Assembly (NCBI RefSeq): GCF_000753865.1
Contig: NZ_JQFW01000010.1
Coordinates: forward strand, 1 to 64,000
Source of the DNA: Alteromonas sp. LOR
GTDB lineage: Bacteria; Pseudomonadota; Gammaproteobacteria; Enterobacterales; Alteromonadaceae
Direction: 5' to 3'
DNA: 64,000 bases
The position numbers were made by a program, and so were the translations under genes. This document shows positions 17,815 through 26,316 of the stretch, piece after piece. The notes below the pieces were generated by a model. It worked only from the letters and a program-made list of their open reading frames with translations. It ran no database searches and had not been told where the DNA came from. Every line of letters starts with the position of its first letter. The stretch's first letter is position 1.

Positions 17815-19233
17815 ATGGATAAAGCGACAACAATTGACCTTTCAAACGAGTCCTCTAACAATGGATTCATTCTGTTTATTACTATTGTGGCCACAATAGG
17901 TGGTTTCCTCTTCGGATTCGACAGCGGTGTGATAAATGGTACGGTTGATGGTCTTCAAGCCGCGTTCAACTCACAAAGTGTAGGAACGGGATTCAACGTA
18001 TCTAGTATGCTTTTAGGATGTGCTGTGGGTGCATTCTTTGCAGGACGACTCGCAGACAAGTATGGCCGGAAGTTTCTACTACTAATAGCAGCAACATTCT
18101 TTTTGATAAGTGCCTGTGGCTCAGGAATTGCGACAAGTGGTTTCGAGTTTGTGATTTATCGAATTATTGGGGGACTTGCCGTTGGCGCAGCTTCTGTTAT
18201 GGCACCTGCTTATATTGCAGAAGTATCTCCTGCAAAATATAGAGGCATGCTCGCTTCGATTCAGCAAATAGCCATTATCGCTGGACTTTTCACCGCTTTC
18301 CTTAGCAATTATTTCCTTGCCGATTATGCCTCAGGCTCAACGCAAATGCTTTGGCTAGATTTTGAAGCGTGGCGTTGGATGTTCTGGATGGAGATTGCTC
18401 CTGCATCACTATTCTTCTTTATGCTGCTATTCATTCCAGAAAGCCCTCGATTCCTCGTGGTGAAACAGAAGACCGATGAAGCAAGCTTTGTACTAAATAA
18501 ATTGTATGGTACTCAAGGTGCGAATAAACTTGCAGAAATAAAGGCTTCTTTGTCAAAAGACCATAAACCACAATTGAGAGACTTAGTTGATAAAACAACA
18601 GGTAAATTAAAATCCATAGTGTGGGTAGGCATTGGCTTAGCTGCACTTCAGCAGCTTGTTGGTATCAATGTAGTGTTCTACTACGGGGCTGTTTTATGGC
18701 AAGCCGTAGGTTTTTCTGAATCGGATGCACTGTTAATCAATGTTATCAGCGGTGCGATAAGCATTGCTGCTTGTCTAGTCGCTTTAGCAATAATTGATAA
18801 GGTTGGGCGTAAACCATTACTAAAGTGGGGCTCAATTGGAATGTCAGTCACACTTGTGATCCTCACAATTGCATTTTTAAATGCCGAGCAAAATAGCGAT
18901 GGCAGACTTGCCCTTAACGAATGGGGTCCTGTTGCTTTGATTGCAGCTAATCTTTACGTATTTTGCTTTAATTTTTCCTGGGGCCCAGTGATGTGGGTAA
19001 TGCTGGGGGAGATGTTTCCGAACCAACTTCGTGGTTCAGGTCTGGCAGTAAGTGGATTAGTTCAATGGTCAACGAATTTTCTTATAACATGGTCGTTCCC
19101 AATGTTGCTCGCAGGAATTGGTCTTGCCGGTGCTTATGGGCTTTACGCATTGTTTTCTCTGCTATCAATTATATTTGTCGTGCGCTTTGTCTATGAAACG
19201 AAAGGCTTAGAACTTGAAGATATGAAAGGCTAG
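17815..19233 (+). CDS. Sugar porter (MFS), probable xylose/proton symporter
   Basis: Inner-membrane transporter of 472 residues with twelve predicted helices. Sugar-porter signatures are present: GGFLFGFDSGVINGT in helix 1, GRLADKYGRK in the first loop, PESPRFLV after helix 6, QQLVGINVVFYYG in helix 7 and DKVGRKPLL. These match XylE-type proton symporters. It follows xylR by 11 bases and so belongs to the xylose regulon. Xylose is the best guess from neighbours; related porters take glucose, galactose or arabinose. Confidence 0.85.
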   Translation: MDKATTIDLSNESSNNGFILFITIVATIGGFLFGFDSGVINGTVDGLQAAFNSQSVGTGFNVSSMLLGCAVGAFFAGRLADKYGRKFLLLIAATFFLISACGSGIATSGFEFVIYRIIGGLAVGAASVMAPAYIAEVSPAKYRGMLASIQQIAIIAGLFTAFLSNYFLADYASGSTQMLWLDFEAWRWMFWMEIAPASLFFFMLLFIPESPRFLVVKQKTDEASFVLNKLYGTQGANKLAEIKASLSKDHKPQLRDLVDKTTGKLKSIVWVGIGLAALQQLVGINVVFYYGAVLWQAVGFSESDALLINVISGAISIAACLVALAIIDKVGRKPLLKWGSIGMSVTLVILTIAFLNAEQNSDGRLALNEWGPVALIAANLYVFCFNFSWGPVMWVMLGEMFPNQLRGSGLAVSGLVQWSTNFLITWSFPMLLAGIGLAGAYGLYALFSLLSIIFVVRFVYETKGLELEDMKG

Positions 19234-19253
19234 TTATCGCACAACATAAAGTC

Positions 19254-19304
19254 CAGCTTAAATTGGAGGCTTCAGTAAAGGCTTGAGGCAACTTTTTTAA
19301 GCTG
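19254..19304 (+). terminator. Possible terminator after sugar porter gene
   Basis: CAGCTTAAA (19254-19262) pairs perfectly with TTTAAGCTG (19296-19304) around a 33-base loop. It stands between convergent genes. The loop is long and no T-run follows, so this is weak. Confidence 0.3.
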
Positions 19305-19312
19305 AACTGATA

Positions 19313-20305
19313 TCAATCAATATACCGACCAAGCCTCGATAACTTCTCTTTTATGTGGTTCGATATTATGTGTTTGTCTGGGCTAGAGGAAGCTTCGAGA
19401 ACTGGTGTAAAATACTTGCCTACATCTAAACACAACTGGGTAATTAGCTTTTTTGACGCGCTTTCAGCTAACCCAAGATTGGTCGCAAGAGTGAGGAAAC
19501 ATTCGAATGTATAGTGCCCCGCGATCTCATATGACGGACTAAAAACAGCATCTAGCTCGGTTTCAAGAACGCAAAGAGTTAAGTCTTCGTTATAATACTC
19601 CCTGTAAGGAGCTACAGACAATACATCATAAATCGGAGTAAAGTCTCGCATTCTTATCGTCATATCATCGGGATTTCGATACATGGAGAAGTTTTTACAG
19701 TGAAGATCATTATTCCCTATAAGATAAGAAAATAAGACTTGCCTAACTCCATTATAAATAACAGCCATGTTACGGCCACTGGCTTCATATAGGGCTCTTA
19801 GAATGCCTTCATACGAGAGATTATCGCTGCCCTTGTTAGAAGAATGCACGTTGCAAATACTTGCAGCATCTTCAACAAACAATCTTCGTCCATCCTTCAT
19901 TAAATCGAACCTTCGAGTTACATAACAAAACTCGCCGTTTTCGAAGGGAACCAGTGCGTTATCAGCAACATTGAACTTACAAAAACGAGCCAGTTGCATC
20001 ATTGCATGTTCATTTTCCGGTAAATGCGCGAGATTCTCTGGCGCTGGCTTTACGATAAATCGTCCGTGCCCTTTTACTGGCACAAGGTAGTCGCCCTCTA
20101 AGTCCATAAAAAGCTTTTTTTGAACGCCCGATATGGACTGCCCATCTAAATACTCGGGGGCAACTCGATTAAAGAATTCTTGATCACCTTTAACCAACAA
20201 TCCAGTATCAGGTAGATGGCTTAATCCGAACATCTTCTTCAAGAATGAAGGAGAATAGGGTGTACTATTTGCTTTTAAAGAAATTTGCCTTAATTGAGGC
20301 CTCAT
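19313..20305 (-). CDS. hipT: HipT-like serine/threonine kinase toxin of a tripartite HipBST module
   Basis: Toxin kinase of the HipA family lacking the usual amino-terminal subdomain, 330 residues. The glycine-rich loop reads QSISGVQKK with serines at 57 and 59, the two autophosphorylated positions I recall for E. coli HipT. The ATP lysine is in FIVKPAPE (K86). The catalytic segment is IGNNDLHCKN (D200), and the metal-binding Asp lies in TPIYDVLS (D227). E. coli HipT phosphorylates tryptophanyl-tRNA synthetase; the target here is inferred by analogy only. It overlaps hipS by four bases (ATGA), so the three genes form one unit. Full length and motifs argue that it is intact. Confidence 0.88.
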   Translation of the reverse strand: MRPQLRQISLKANSTPYSPSFLKKMFGLSHLPDTGLLVKGDQEFFNRVAPEYLDGQSISGVQKKLFMDLEGDYLVPVKGHGRFIVKPAPENLAHLPENEHAMMQLARFCKFNVADNALVPFENGEFCYVTRRFDLMKDGRRLFVEDAASICNVHSSNKGSDNLSYEGILRALYEASGRNMAVIYNGVRQVLFSYLIGNNDLHCKNFSMYRNPDDMTIRMRDFTPIYDVLSVAPYREYYNEDLTLCVLETELDAVFSPSYEIAGHYTFECFLTLATNLGLAESASKKLITQLCLDVGKYFTPVLEASSSPDKHIISNHIKEKLSRLGRYID

Positions 20306-20655
20306 AATACGATAAAGTCCTTTTCCATATTTGTGACAGATATTGCACCAATCAAGACTTTTCCATTATGTAATAACAAACCGAATTCATCTTTTTTATC
20401 TAACTGCGTTTTAGAGGTTTGATACATCTTTATCCACCCTTCGCTTAATAGATTTTCAAAAAACGTCGGAAAAGAATCAAATACAAATGCTTCTTTTTGC
20501 AACGGAAAGCAGAAGCCTATGGGAGCTCCGCTTTCCAGATAATTAGGCCGGTATTGAAATCTGTAAGATACTTTACCTTCGTTGTGAAACTCAGTGAGAT
20601 AACCGGCCAAAGCCTCATTGGCATAAATCGCCCCTTGGCGATTAATTTTACTCAC
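20302..20655 (-). CDS. hipS: HipS-like small protein, HipA subdomain-1 homologue, putative antitoxin
   Basis: About 117 residues corresponding to the amino-terminal subdomain of HipA. Family landmarks are FDSFPTFFENLLSEG and the closing DEFGLLLHNGKVLIGAISV. In characterised HipBST systems this small protein, not the DNA-binding HipB, neutralises the kinase. A Trp follows the SEG segment, comparable to the Trp that E. coli HipS inserts at HipT (recalled from the literature). I prefer a GTG start at 20655, with AAGGAA ahead of it and an 8-base overlap with the hipB stop; a longer in-frame ATG exists at 20682. It has no kinase residues. Confidence 0.82.
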   Translation of the reverse strand: MSKINRQGAIYANEALAGYLTEFHNEGKVSYRFQYRPNYLESGAPIGFCFPLQKEAFVFDSFPTFFENLLSEGWIKMYQTSKTQLDKKDEFGLLLHNGKVLIGAISVTNMEKDFIVL

Positions 20656-20989
20656 TCTTAGTTCCTTTTCTTGCGATAACAAGCTCCAGTCCCATTACAT
20701 CAAGAACAGCACCAATCGTTTCCAACCTCGAACTCTCGACGGTTTTTTTAAGACGAGTCATCGTATTTTTAGAAACACCCGATAACATAGCTACAGTACC
20801 TAAATCTAACTGATGTTGTTTGGTGTACTCATCTAAAATCCTATTAAAGCTGGCAACGCCGCCTACTACATCGCCTGAATTGAGCGCCGCTTTCAAGTGC
20901 TTTTCTAGCGTGCTAGTAGCCTCAGTTAACCTAACCTGGTATGCAGCTAAAGCTTTGTGAATAACTTCAGTACCATCCTTTGTAGTCAT
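20648..20989 (-). CDS. hipB: HipB-like helix-turn-helix regulator of the HipBST module
   Basis: Small DNA-binding protein of 113 residues. A helical amino-terminal extension of about 55 residues precedes a Cro/C1-type helix-turn-helix near residues 58-85 (LDLGTVAMLSGVSKNTMTRLKK). A short strand (LELVIARKG) ends it, as in HipB, where it dimerises. It is first in the operon and overlaps the next gene, the standard order for hipB-hipS-hipT. It should repress the operon through sites in the AT-rich region upstream. The N-terminal extension is longer than in E. coli HipB. Confidence 0.8.
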   Translation of the reverse strand: MTTKDGTEVIHKALAAYQVRLTEATSTLEKHLKAALNSGDVVGGVASFNRILDEYTKQHQLDLGTVAMLSGVSKNTMTRLKKTVESSRLETIGAVLDVMGLELVIARKGTKSE

Positions 20990-21444
20990 AAAGACCCCTC
21001 AATGGTGAATGTTAAATATGAATACCATCATTATCCTTTCATAATAGACTCATATGAATATAATCACAATATAAGGTGATACCATCAATAAATAGAGTAA
21101 AAATCATTATATAGCCACTAAAAAAAGAAGGAAAAACCTTTAAGAGTGATAACTGTGATGGAATTACACCATAATCACCATTAAATGTGAATATTAATGA
21201 AAAAATAAGGGGGACTACTTAAGGAAGCATCGTATCGTCATGCTCCATAATGCTGCGAATCGTTATTATTAGAACGATGTGTAGATAATCTATATAAAAA
21301 GCAAAAACTCTGACTTGGATTATTATCACCTTAATTGGTCGCGTTACTACCTTCGCTGATGCCGATTACCATTAATAAAGTATAGTAAGGTTTAAATTTT
21401 CGCGGTCTAAACTTGAGCGTATTGAAAGAATTTTTGTTAATAAT
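20990..21444. promoter_or_regulatory. AT-rich control region upstream of hipB
   Basis: No gene is seen in this 0.45-kb gap. ATACCATCA occurs twice (21022-21030 and 21079-21087) close to the hipB start. TAAGGTGATA at 21072-21081 recurs in inverted form, TATCACCTTA, at 21324-21333. These are candidates for HipB binding or looping sites. A clear promoter could not be fixed. Confidence 0.35.
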
Positions 21445-21476
21445 AAAAAATGCCCCCTACAATAAAGCAAGGGGCA
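21445..21476 (-). terminator. Terminator of the second TonB receptor gene
   Basis: On the minus strand a GC-rich stem (TGCCCC paired with GGGGCA) with a 14-base loop is followed by six T and further AT-rich sequence. It lies 30 bases beyond the receptor stop codon. Confidence 0.75.
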
Positions 21477-21505
21477 AATTTAAATGAAGACTGTTAATAG
21501 GGTAT

Positions 21506-24500
21506 TTAAAGGCTGGCAGTTATCCCTAAGACTATACGCCTATCGGTAAGACCCTGAGCGCATAACAATGCCCCTTCGTTTACACACCACTCCGTTCTAT
21601 CCTCACGTAGCAGATTGATACCATCTAGACCCACTGTGAATGTGTCATTGATATCATAACTTACACTCATGTTCAGCTGGGCTCTGTCATCCACTATACG
21701 AGGCATATCAAAGCTTATCAACTCTCCCGTTCTGAAGGCTGAACGCCACGTATATCGAGCACGAACACTCAAGTCATACTTATCGTAAAACAAAGTAATG
21801 TTGTACGCATTTTGAGATAAATCCTCCAGTTCAATGCGTTCTTCTACAATATCATCGGCGAGCGTTGCAGTAGACTGATCGGTATCGGTTCTTCCCAAAA
21901 GCTTATTCAATGCGTTAGCGTCACCCGTTGCAGGACGGAAAGTTTCTATACCTGCTCCCGATTCTTGGTAGGTATAATTAGCTATTACCCCAAAACCTGA
22001 TGCCCATCCTAGCTCTTTTTCATAAGCTGATAAATCGTGTTGAAACGCAAATTCAACACCTGTTTGAGTTTCTTCATTCGGCAAGTTAATTGTGGTTTGA
22101 AGCGGTACGCATATTCCCGTGCCAGGAACTGACGACCACACATTTCGGTCGGTAACCGTTGGATTATAAATACCGCCACCTTCACAGGGCGCCGTAATGT
22201 CCCGCTCAATTTGACCATTATCACCAATTGGCTCTTCCGGATTATCCCGAACCGCGGCAAAGATGTCTGTTCGCTCTTTATGGAATAGGCCAACGCTAAC
22301 AAAGCTAGACTCTGAAAAGTAATATTCTGCAGATAAATCATAGGATATTACTTCTTCTGGGGTTAAAGCAGGGTTACCGACTCTAACAGCTGCACCGGCT
22401 CCACCTGGGAAGTTAACCGACGTAGAAAGGTTATCAAAGTTCGGTCTACGTATATCTTTCGCAACACCTGCACGTATGACGACATCATCAATAACTTCAG
22501 ACACTATATTGAATCGTGGAAGGAAATACTCGTATGAAGAAGTTTCCTCACGCAGACCGGTGACTTCTCCATTTTCTATGTTGTTGCCCACAGAGGTCAC
22601 TTCTGTATCGACGTATCTTAAGCCCACATTTCCACGAAAGGTAATATCGTTAATGTAAAAGAAATAGTCGCCTTGTAAATACAATGCACTTGTTTCTTCT
22701 TCAATATCAAAAAAGGAGTCTAGCTGCAGCTCAGGCTGAGACAGCAGCGGATAGCCCTCCGTTATATTACCATTGGCAATTTGAAGCGCGTTATTCTCCT
22801 CGATTGATTGATTGAGAGCGTTGATAACCGCATCTGGATCTGAAAAAGACAAATCGCTGTTAATGGTCAAATAATTCTCAATGTACAACCTTCTACCGTC
22901 AGCATCGTTAAAGTTAGAAGGACCTGCGCTGACAATGCTAGAGAATAAATCAGCAGTTGGTCGGTAGAACGACGTGTTTGGATTTGAAAAATTTGATGCG
23001 GTATTGATGTCACTGCTTAACGCTGTGTTCTTATTCCAGCGATAACCCGCTTTTATTCCTGAAAAATAGGGATTAAGGTCGGAAATATCATAGTCCGCAT
23101 CAATTCTAAATGCAGTTTCAGCGTTTTCTTGTGTATTTCTACCAACACCAACTCCTCTTAGCGCATAGTTCGCTGGATTGAGAAGATCTTGGTCTGAAGG
23201 CCCGAATTCTGCTCCTTGGGCAATACCGAATTGTAACGTGCGATCAGATGCATCAAACTCAACCGGTACACCGTTGTCTATGCTAAGCCCTTCACTAGGT
23301 TGCGGTCCATTGGGATTAATGAAGTCCAATGTTGTGTTTAAACGGGGGAAAAATGAATCTGAACTCGAGTACGATACTTCAGAGGAAAGCTTTAACCTAT
23401 CCCGGAGCCATGTGAACCCAGTAGCGAAGACGTCGCTATCGGTGAAACGTGAACCAGTATTAACACTCGTTCTCAGGTTTGGGTCAATATTGTTATTATT
23501 GCCATCTACGCCCACACCTAATGTTCCTGTAAGCACCGCCTGTACTTCACCTAAATTTAAAGGTCCATTAGGTCCGTCAATTGTCCCTAAGTTGACTGTT
23601 TCAAATGAAGTATTGTTTGTGTTATCGACAACAGCTGCTCCGCCGGTGCCAGAGATAAATGCGCGAGAGCTTTTTTGGGCGCGTTCTTGTCTATTTAGCG
23701 TAGCATCGAAATAGAACTTAAGATCGTCTACAGGCTCAAATTCTATAGAGCCAGTAAAATTCTTTGTTTCATATTCATACCGAGATATAACTTGGTCTAA
23801 AAACTGTGCTCGTAAAAACGGGAATGCTTCTGCACTACCACTTCCAGAGTCCGGTAAGACCTCTCTATCCCTATCAAAACGGGGATCAAAAGAGGCCACT
23901 TGCTGCTCAGCGTAGCTTCCAGTTAGTACAATTCCAACTCGACCATAATCAGTATCATAGCTATCACCAAACGTAGCCGAGACTCTTGGCGATGTCGCAT
24001 CTGCTAAATCGCTGTTTTCTGCCTGCGCTCGCACAGATATTAACTGCTCTTTGAGACTTAAACCACGAAGTGTTCTCAAGTTTATTGTTCCACCTACAGA
24101 GCCTTCTATAGTTTCCGCGGAGGGAACTTTTATGACTTCTAACGACGAAATAAGTGCTGCGGGCAAGTCATCAAAACTAATACCTGAACGGCCGTTGCCG
24201 CTTCCAACAGTCGAAACGCCATTTATTTCTACTCGGTTTGCACTTGTACCGCGAATTTGAACACCAGTGCCAACACCAGCAGTACGATCAATCTGAACAC
24301 CCGTAATATTTTCTAATACTTCTGCCAAGTTTTGATCAGGAAGCTTACCTATATCCTCAGCTTGAATAACTTCCTTAATACTATCTGCAGAACGCTTTTC
24401 CGCAAGTGCACTGGCCAACGCACTCCTTATACCTCTTACTTCGATAACCTCAGTTTCTTTCCGATTATCGGCGGCTGAATCAATGTCTTGTGCGTAAGCA

Positions 24501-24574
24501 TTACTCGATAAGCATCCAATAGCAGATGACACTGCAACGGCTACTTGCAATTTTTTAGCAGTAAATTTCAACAT
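21506..24574 (-). CDS. TonB-dependent outer-membrane receptor
   Basis: Large outer-membrane transporter of 1022 residues. A signal peptide ends at AYAQD. The TonB-box region and plug follow (VIEVRGIRSALASALAEKR, LPDQNLAEVLENITGVQI, VGGTINLRT), then the barrel. The plug wording is typical of the TonB-Xanth-Caul receptors that serve sugar loci. It ends in TASL, without the usual terminal aromatic, which is mildly unusual. It is transcribed away from the DUF4861-rhaM pair across a 0.3-kb region, so they are probably co-regulated by the same saccharide. Sequence differs strongly from the first receptor, suggesting a different oligosaccharide. Confidence 0.9.
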   Translation of the reverse strand: MLKFTAKKLQVAVAVSSAIGCLSSNAYAQDIDSAADNRKETEVIEVRGIRSALASALAEKRSADSIKEVIQAEDIGKLPDQNLAEVLENITGVQIDRTAGVGTGVQIRGTSANRVEINGVSTVGSGNGRSGISFDDLPAALISSLEVIKVPSAETIEGSVGGTINLRTLRGLSLKEQLISVRAQAENSDLADATSPRVSATFGDSYDTDYGRVGIVLTGSYAEQQVASFDPRFDRDREVLPDSGSGSAEAFPFLRAQFLDQVISRYEYETKNFTGSIEFEPVDDLKFYFDATLNRQERAQKSSRAFISGTGGAAVVDNTNNTSFETVNLGTIDGPNGPLNLGEVQAVLTGTLGVGVDGNNNNIDPNLRTSVNTGSRFTDSDVFATGFTWLRDRLKLSSEVSYSSSDSFFPRLNTTLDFINPNGPQPSEGLSIDNGVPVEFDASDRTLQFGIAQGAEFGPSDQDLLNPANYALRGVGVGRNTQENAETAFRIDADYDISDLNPYFSGIKAGYRWNKNTALSSDINTASNFSNPNTSFYRPTADLFSSIVSAGPSNFNDADGRRLYIENYLTINSDLSFSDPDAVINALNQSIEENNALQIANGNITEGYPLLSQPELQLDSFFDIEEETSALYLQGDYFFYINDITFRGNVGLRYVDTEVTSVGNNIENGEVTGLREETSSYEYFLPRFNIVSEVIDDVVIRAGVAKDIRRPNFDNLSTSVNFPGGAGAAVRVGNPALTPEEVISYDLSAEYYFSESSFVSVGLFHKERTDIFAAVRDNPEEPIGDNGQIERDITAPCEGGGIYNPTVTDRNVWSSVPGTGICVPLQTTINLPNEETQTGVEFAFQHDLSAYEKELGWASGFGVIANYTYQESGAGIETFRPATGDANALNKLLGRTDTDQSTATLADDIVEERIELEDLSQNAYNITLFYDKYDLSVRARYTWRSAFRTGELISFDMPRIVDDRAQLNMSVSYDINDTFTVGLDGINLLREDRTEWCVNEGALLCAQGLTDRRIVLGITASL

Positions 24575-24913
24575 CCATACTCTCCCTTAAACAATCATTG
24601 CCAATCAAAACGCAATCACAATAGATCACAAGTTAATCACTATCAACCAAATTGTTAATGACAGGTTAATATTAGGAAATATGAATTAATCGACAACTAT
24701 TGCGCTAATAACCTATTTTCAGTTACTTACATTGAAATCAGTATTTTAAGGGGTTTTTTCTGCAACCTATAATGTTGCATTAATGGTCACTTTGGTGCAA
24801 TATCCACCACAAACAATCAAGGCGCTAATTTATTGGCTTTTAAGGTTAATCTAGCGCTTCATTAGAGACTCGGTTTGTCATACTACTTAGACCGAGTTCT
24901 TCAGGAGATGTTA
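24575..24913. promoter_or_regulatory. Divergent control region with operator-like palindrome and leader hairpin
   Basis: TGCAACCTATAATGTTGCA at 24761-24779 is an inverted repeat (TGCAAC/GTTGCA) that encloses a TATAAT -10 box at 24768-24773, the classic place for a repressor. A second hairpin, ACTCGGT (24868-24874) with ACCGAGT (24891-24897), lies in the presumed leader just before AGGAG at 24903. No -35 box of good quality was found. No gene is seen. Confidence 0.45.
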
Positions 24914-25822
24914 ATGTTTAATCATAAGCAAACGTGTGTTGCACTTTCAATGCTGATGGGGCTAGCGACAATTGGCTGCTCATCTGAGACTTCAGTGGCT
25001 AAGGTTAATGAAAGTAATGTCGAACAAACGAAGGTAAAGTCATACGCAAAGTTTGTCCCACAAAGGCGTGATGACTTTGCATGGGAAAATGATAAAGTCG
25101 CATTCAGAGTGTACGGACCAGCAGCCCCACTAGCCGGGCATGCAAGCGGCGTCGACGCTTGGCTCAAAAAAGTCGATTATTCGATTATAGACAAGTGGTA
25201 CGCCATGCATTTTGCAGGTAAGTCTTATCATGAAGACCGTGGTGAAGGCTACGACCCATACCACACGGGCATAAGTCGGGGCGTTGGCGGTTCTGCGGTT
25301 TGGATTAATGAAACGCCTTACTATGCCCACAGCTTTACGCGATATGAAATACTTGAAAATAACGCGGAAGAGGTACGGTTCATCCTCTATTACGAGTTTG
25401 AAACACCCATTGGACTGGTAAACGAAAAGAAGAGCGTTTCGCTAACGCTTGGCTCTAGGATGTATCAAGTCGACTCTACGTTTTCACTTAACGATAAGCC
25501 TGCCTCAATTCCTATTGCAATAGGAGTAGCAACGCACGATGAAAACGCAACAGTTTATCAAAGTGAGAAAGATGGCTGGGTTGCTGCGTGGGAAATAATA
25601 GACGGTCAAGGTTTAGGCACTGGCGCACTTATAGATCCCGCTAAAGTAAGAAAAATCATTCATACCCCATCTAAAATAAAAGACAACAGTCATATTTGGC
25701 TAGTAACGCAATCGTCGTCTGATGGGTCATTAAATTATCACGCAGGTTATGGCTGGGAAGGTGCAGGTGAAATAACAACCACAGCGCAATGGCAGACTTA
25801 CCTTAGCAATTTTGGTAGATAA
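24914..25822 (+). CDS. DUF4861-family lipoprotein of polysaccharide loci
   Basis: Exported protein of about 302 residues. The lipobox LATIGC places a lipid anchor near residue 22, and the following Ser suggests outer-membrane sorting. The remainder fits DUF4861: FAWENDKVAFRVYGP, then GVDAWLKKVDYSIIDKWY and an acidic HEDRGEGYDPYH stretch. The ATG at 24914 is chosen because AGGAG lies six bases before it; the frame extends to 24875 without a better start. DUF4861 proteins occur in loci for rhamnose- or uronate-rich glycans. Their activity is not established to my knowledge, so a glycan-active enzyme is only an inference. It is three bases from rhaM. Confidence 0.72.
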   Translation: MFNHKQTCVALSMLMGLATIGCSSETSVAKVNESNVEQTKVKSYAKFVPQRRDDFAWENDKVAFRVYGPAAPLAGHASGVDAWLKKVDYSIIDKWYAMHFAGKSYHEDRGEGYDPYHTGISRGVGGSAVWINETPYYAHSFTRYEILENNAEEVRFILYYEFETPIGLVNEKKSVSLTLGSRMYQVDSTFSLNDKPASIPIAIGVATHDENATVYQSEKDGWVAAWEIIDGQGLGTGALIDPAKVRKIIHTPSKIKDNSHIWLVTQSSSDGSLNYHAGYGWEGAGEITTTAQWQTYLSNFGR

Positions 25823-25825
25823 AAT

Positions 25826-26140
25826 ATGGAAAAGATTGCATTCGTAATGACGCTGAAACCTGGCTTCCAAAAAGAATATGAAAAACGCCACGATGAGATA
25901 TGGCCAGAGCTCGCTGTGCAGCTGAAAGAAGCCGGAGTCTCAGACTACAGCATTTTTTATGAGGAGCGCTCAAACAAGCTTTTTGCGGTTTTGAAACGGG
26001 ACGACAATCATTCAATGGATGATTTACCCGTTAAGCCTATTGTAAAAAAATGGTGGAACTATATGGCAGATATAATGGATACCCATGAGGACAATTCTCC
26101 TGTGACGACGGATCTCAAACGCGTATTTCACTTAGACTAA
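25826..26140 (+). CDS. rhaM: L-rhamnose mutarotase
   Basis: Interconverts alpha and beta anomers of L-rhamnose, 104 residues, the usual size. Family signatures are FVMTLKPGFQKEYEKRHDE, with the catalytic histidine in KRHDEIWPE, and WWNYMADIMDTHEDN towards the end. It starts three bases after the DUF4861 gene and shares its promoter. Rhamnose released by the GH78 enzymes is the expected substrate. Rhamnose isomerase, kinase and aldolase are not in this window. Confidence 0.93.
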   Translation: MEKIAFVMTLKPGFQKEYEKRHDEIWPELAVQLKEAGVSDYSIFYEERSNKLFAVLKRDDNHSMDDLPVKPIVKKWWNYMADIMDTHEDNSPVTTDLKRVFHLD

Positions 26141-26166
26141 AACCCCTTTAGTAAAGAAAGTAGCTT

Positions 26167-26197
26167 CGGTGTCAATCCAACAATAATATCGACACCG
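26167..26197 (+). terminator. Hairpin after rhaM
   Basis: CGGTGTC pairs with GACACCG around a 17-base loop. It lies 26 bases after the rhaM stop. No T-run follows, so it may be only a partial terminator. Confidence 0.35.
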
Positions 26198-26269
26198 GCA
26201 GCATACTCTTGTTCGACGCTCCAGTAGGGTTTCATTTAAACGCATCAGTAAACGACAGAAAAGTATACT

Positions 26270-26287
26270 GAATGAGATTTCTCATTC
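26270..26287 (+). promoter_or_regulatory. Palindrome upstream of transhydrogenase operon
   Basis: GAATGAGA and TCTCATTC are perfect inverted copies two bases apart, 30 bases before the pntAA start. TATACT at 26264-26269 touches the palindrome and could be a -10 box. This is a plausible repressor site. Confidence 0.4.
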
Positions 26288-26316
26288 TCCTCAATGTTTT
26301 AGGAAAGGAGATATAG

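Noticed and set aside
19313..20682. Frameshifted ordinary hipA pseudogene
   Set aside because: The two parts overlap with start and stop in phase for coupling (ATGA), each has a ribosome site or coupling signal, and the kinase carries the HipT-specific Ser57/Ser59 loop.
23178..23714. 178-residue plus-strand frame inside the second TonB receptor gene
   Set aside because: It lies wholly within the receptor coding region on the opposite strand and resembles no protein; the receptor frame is certain.
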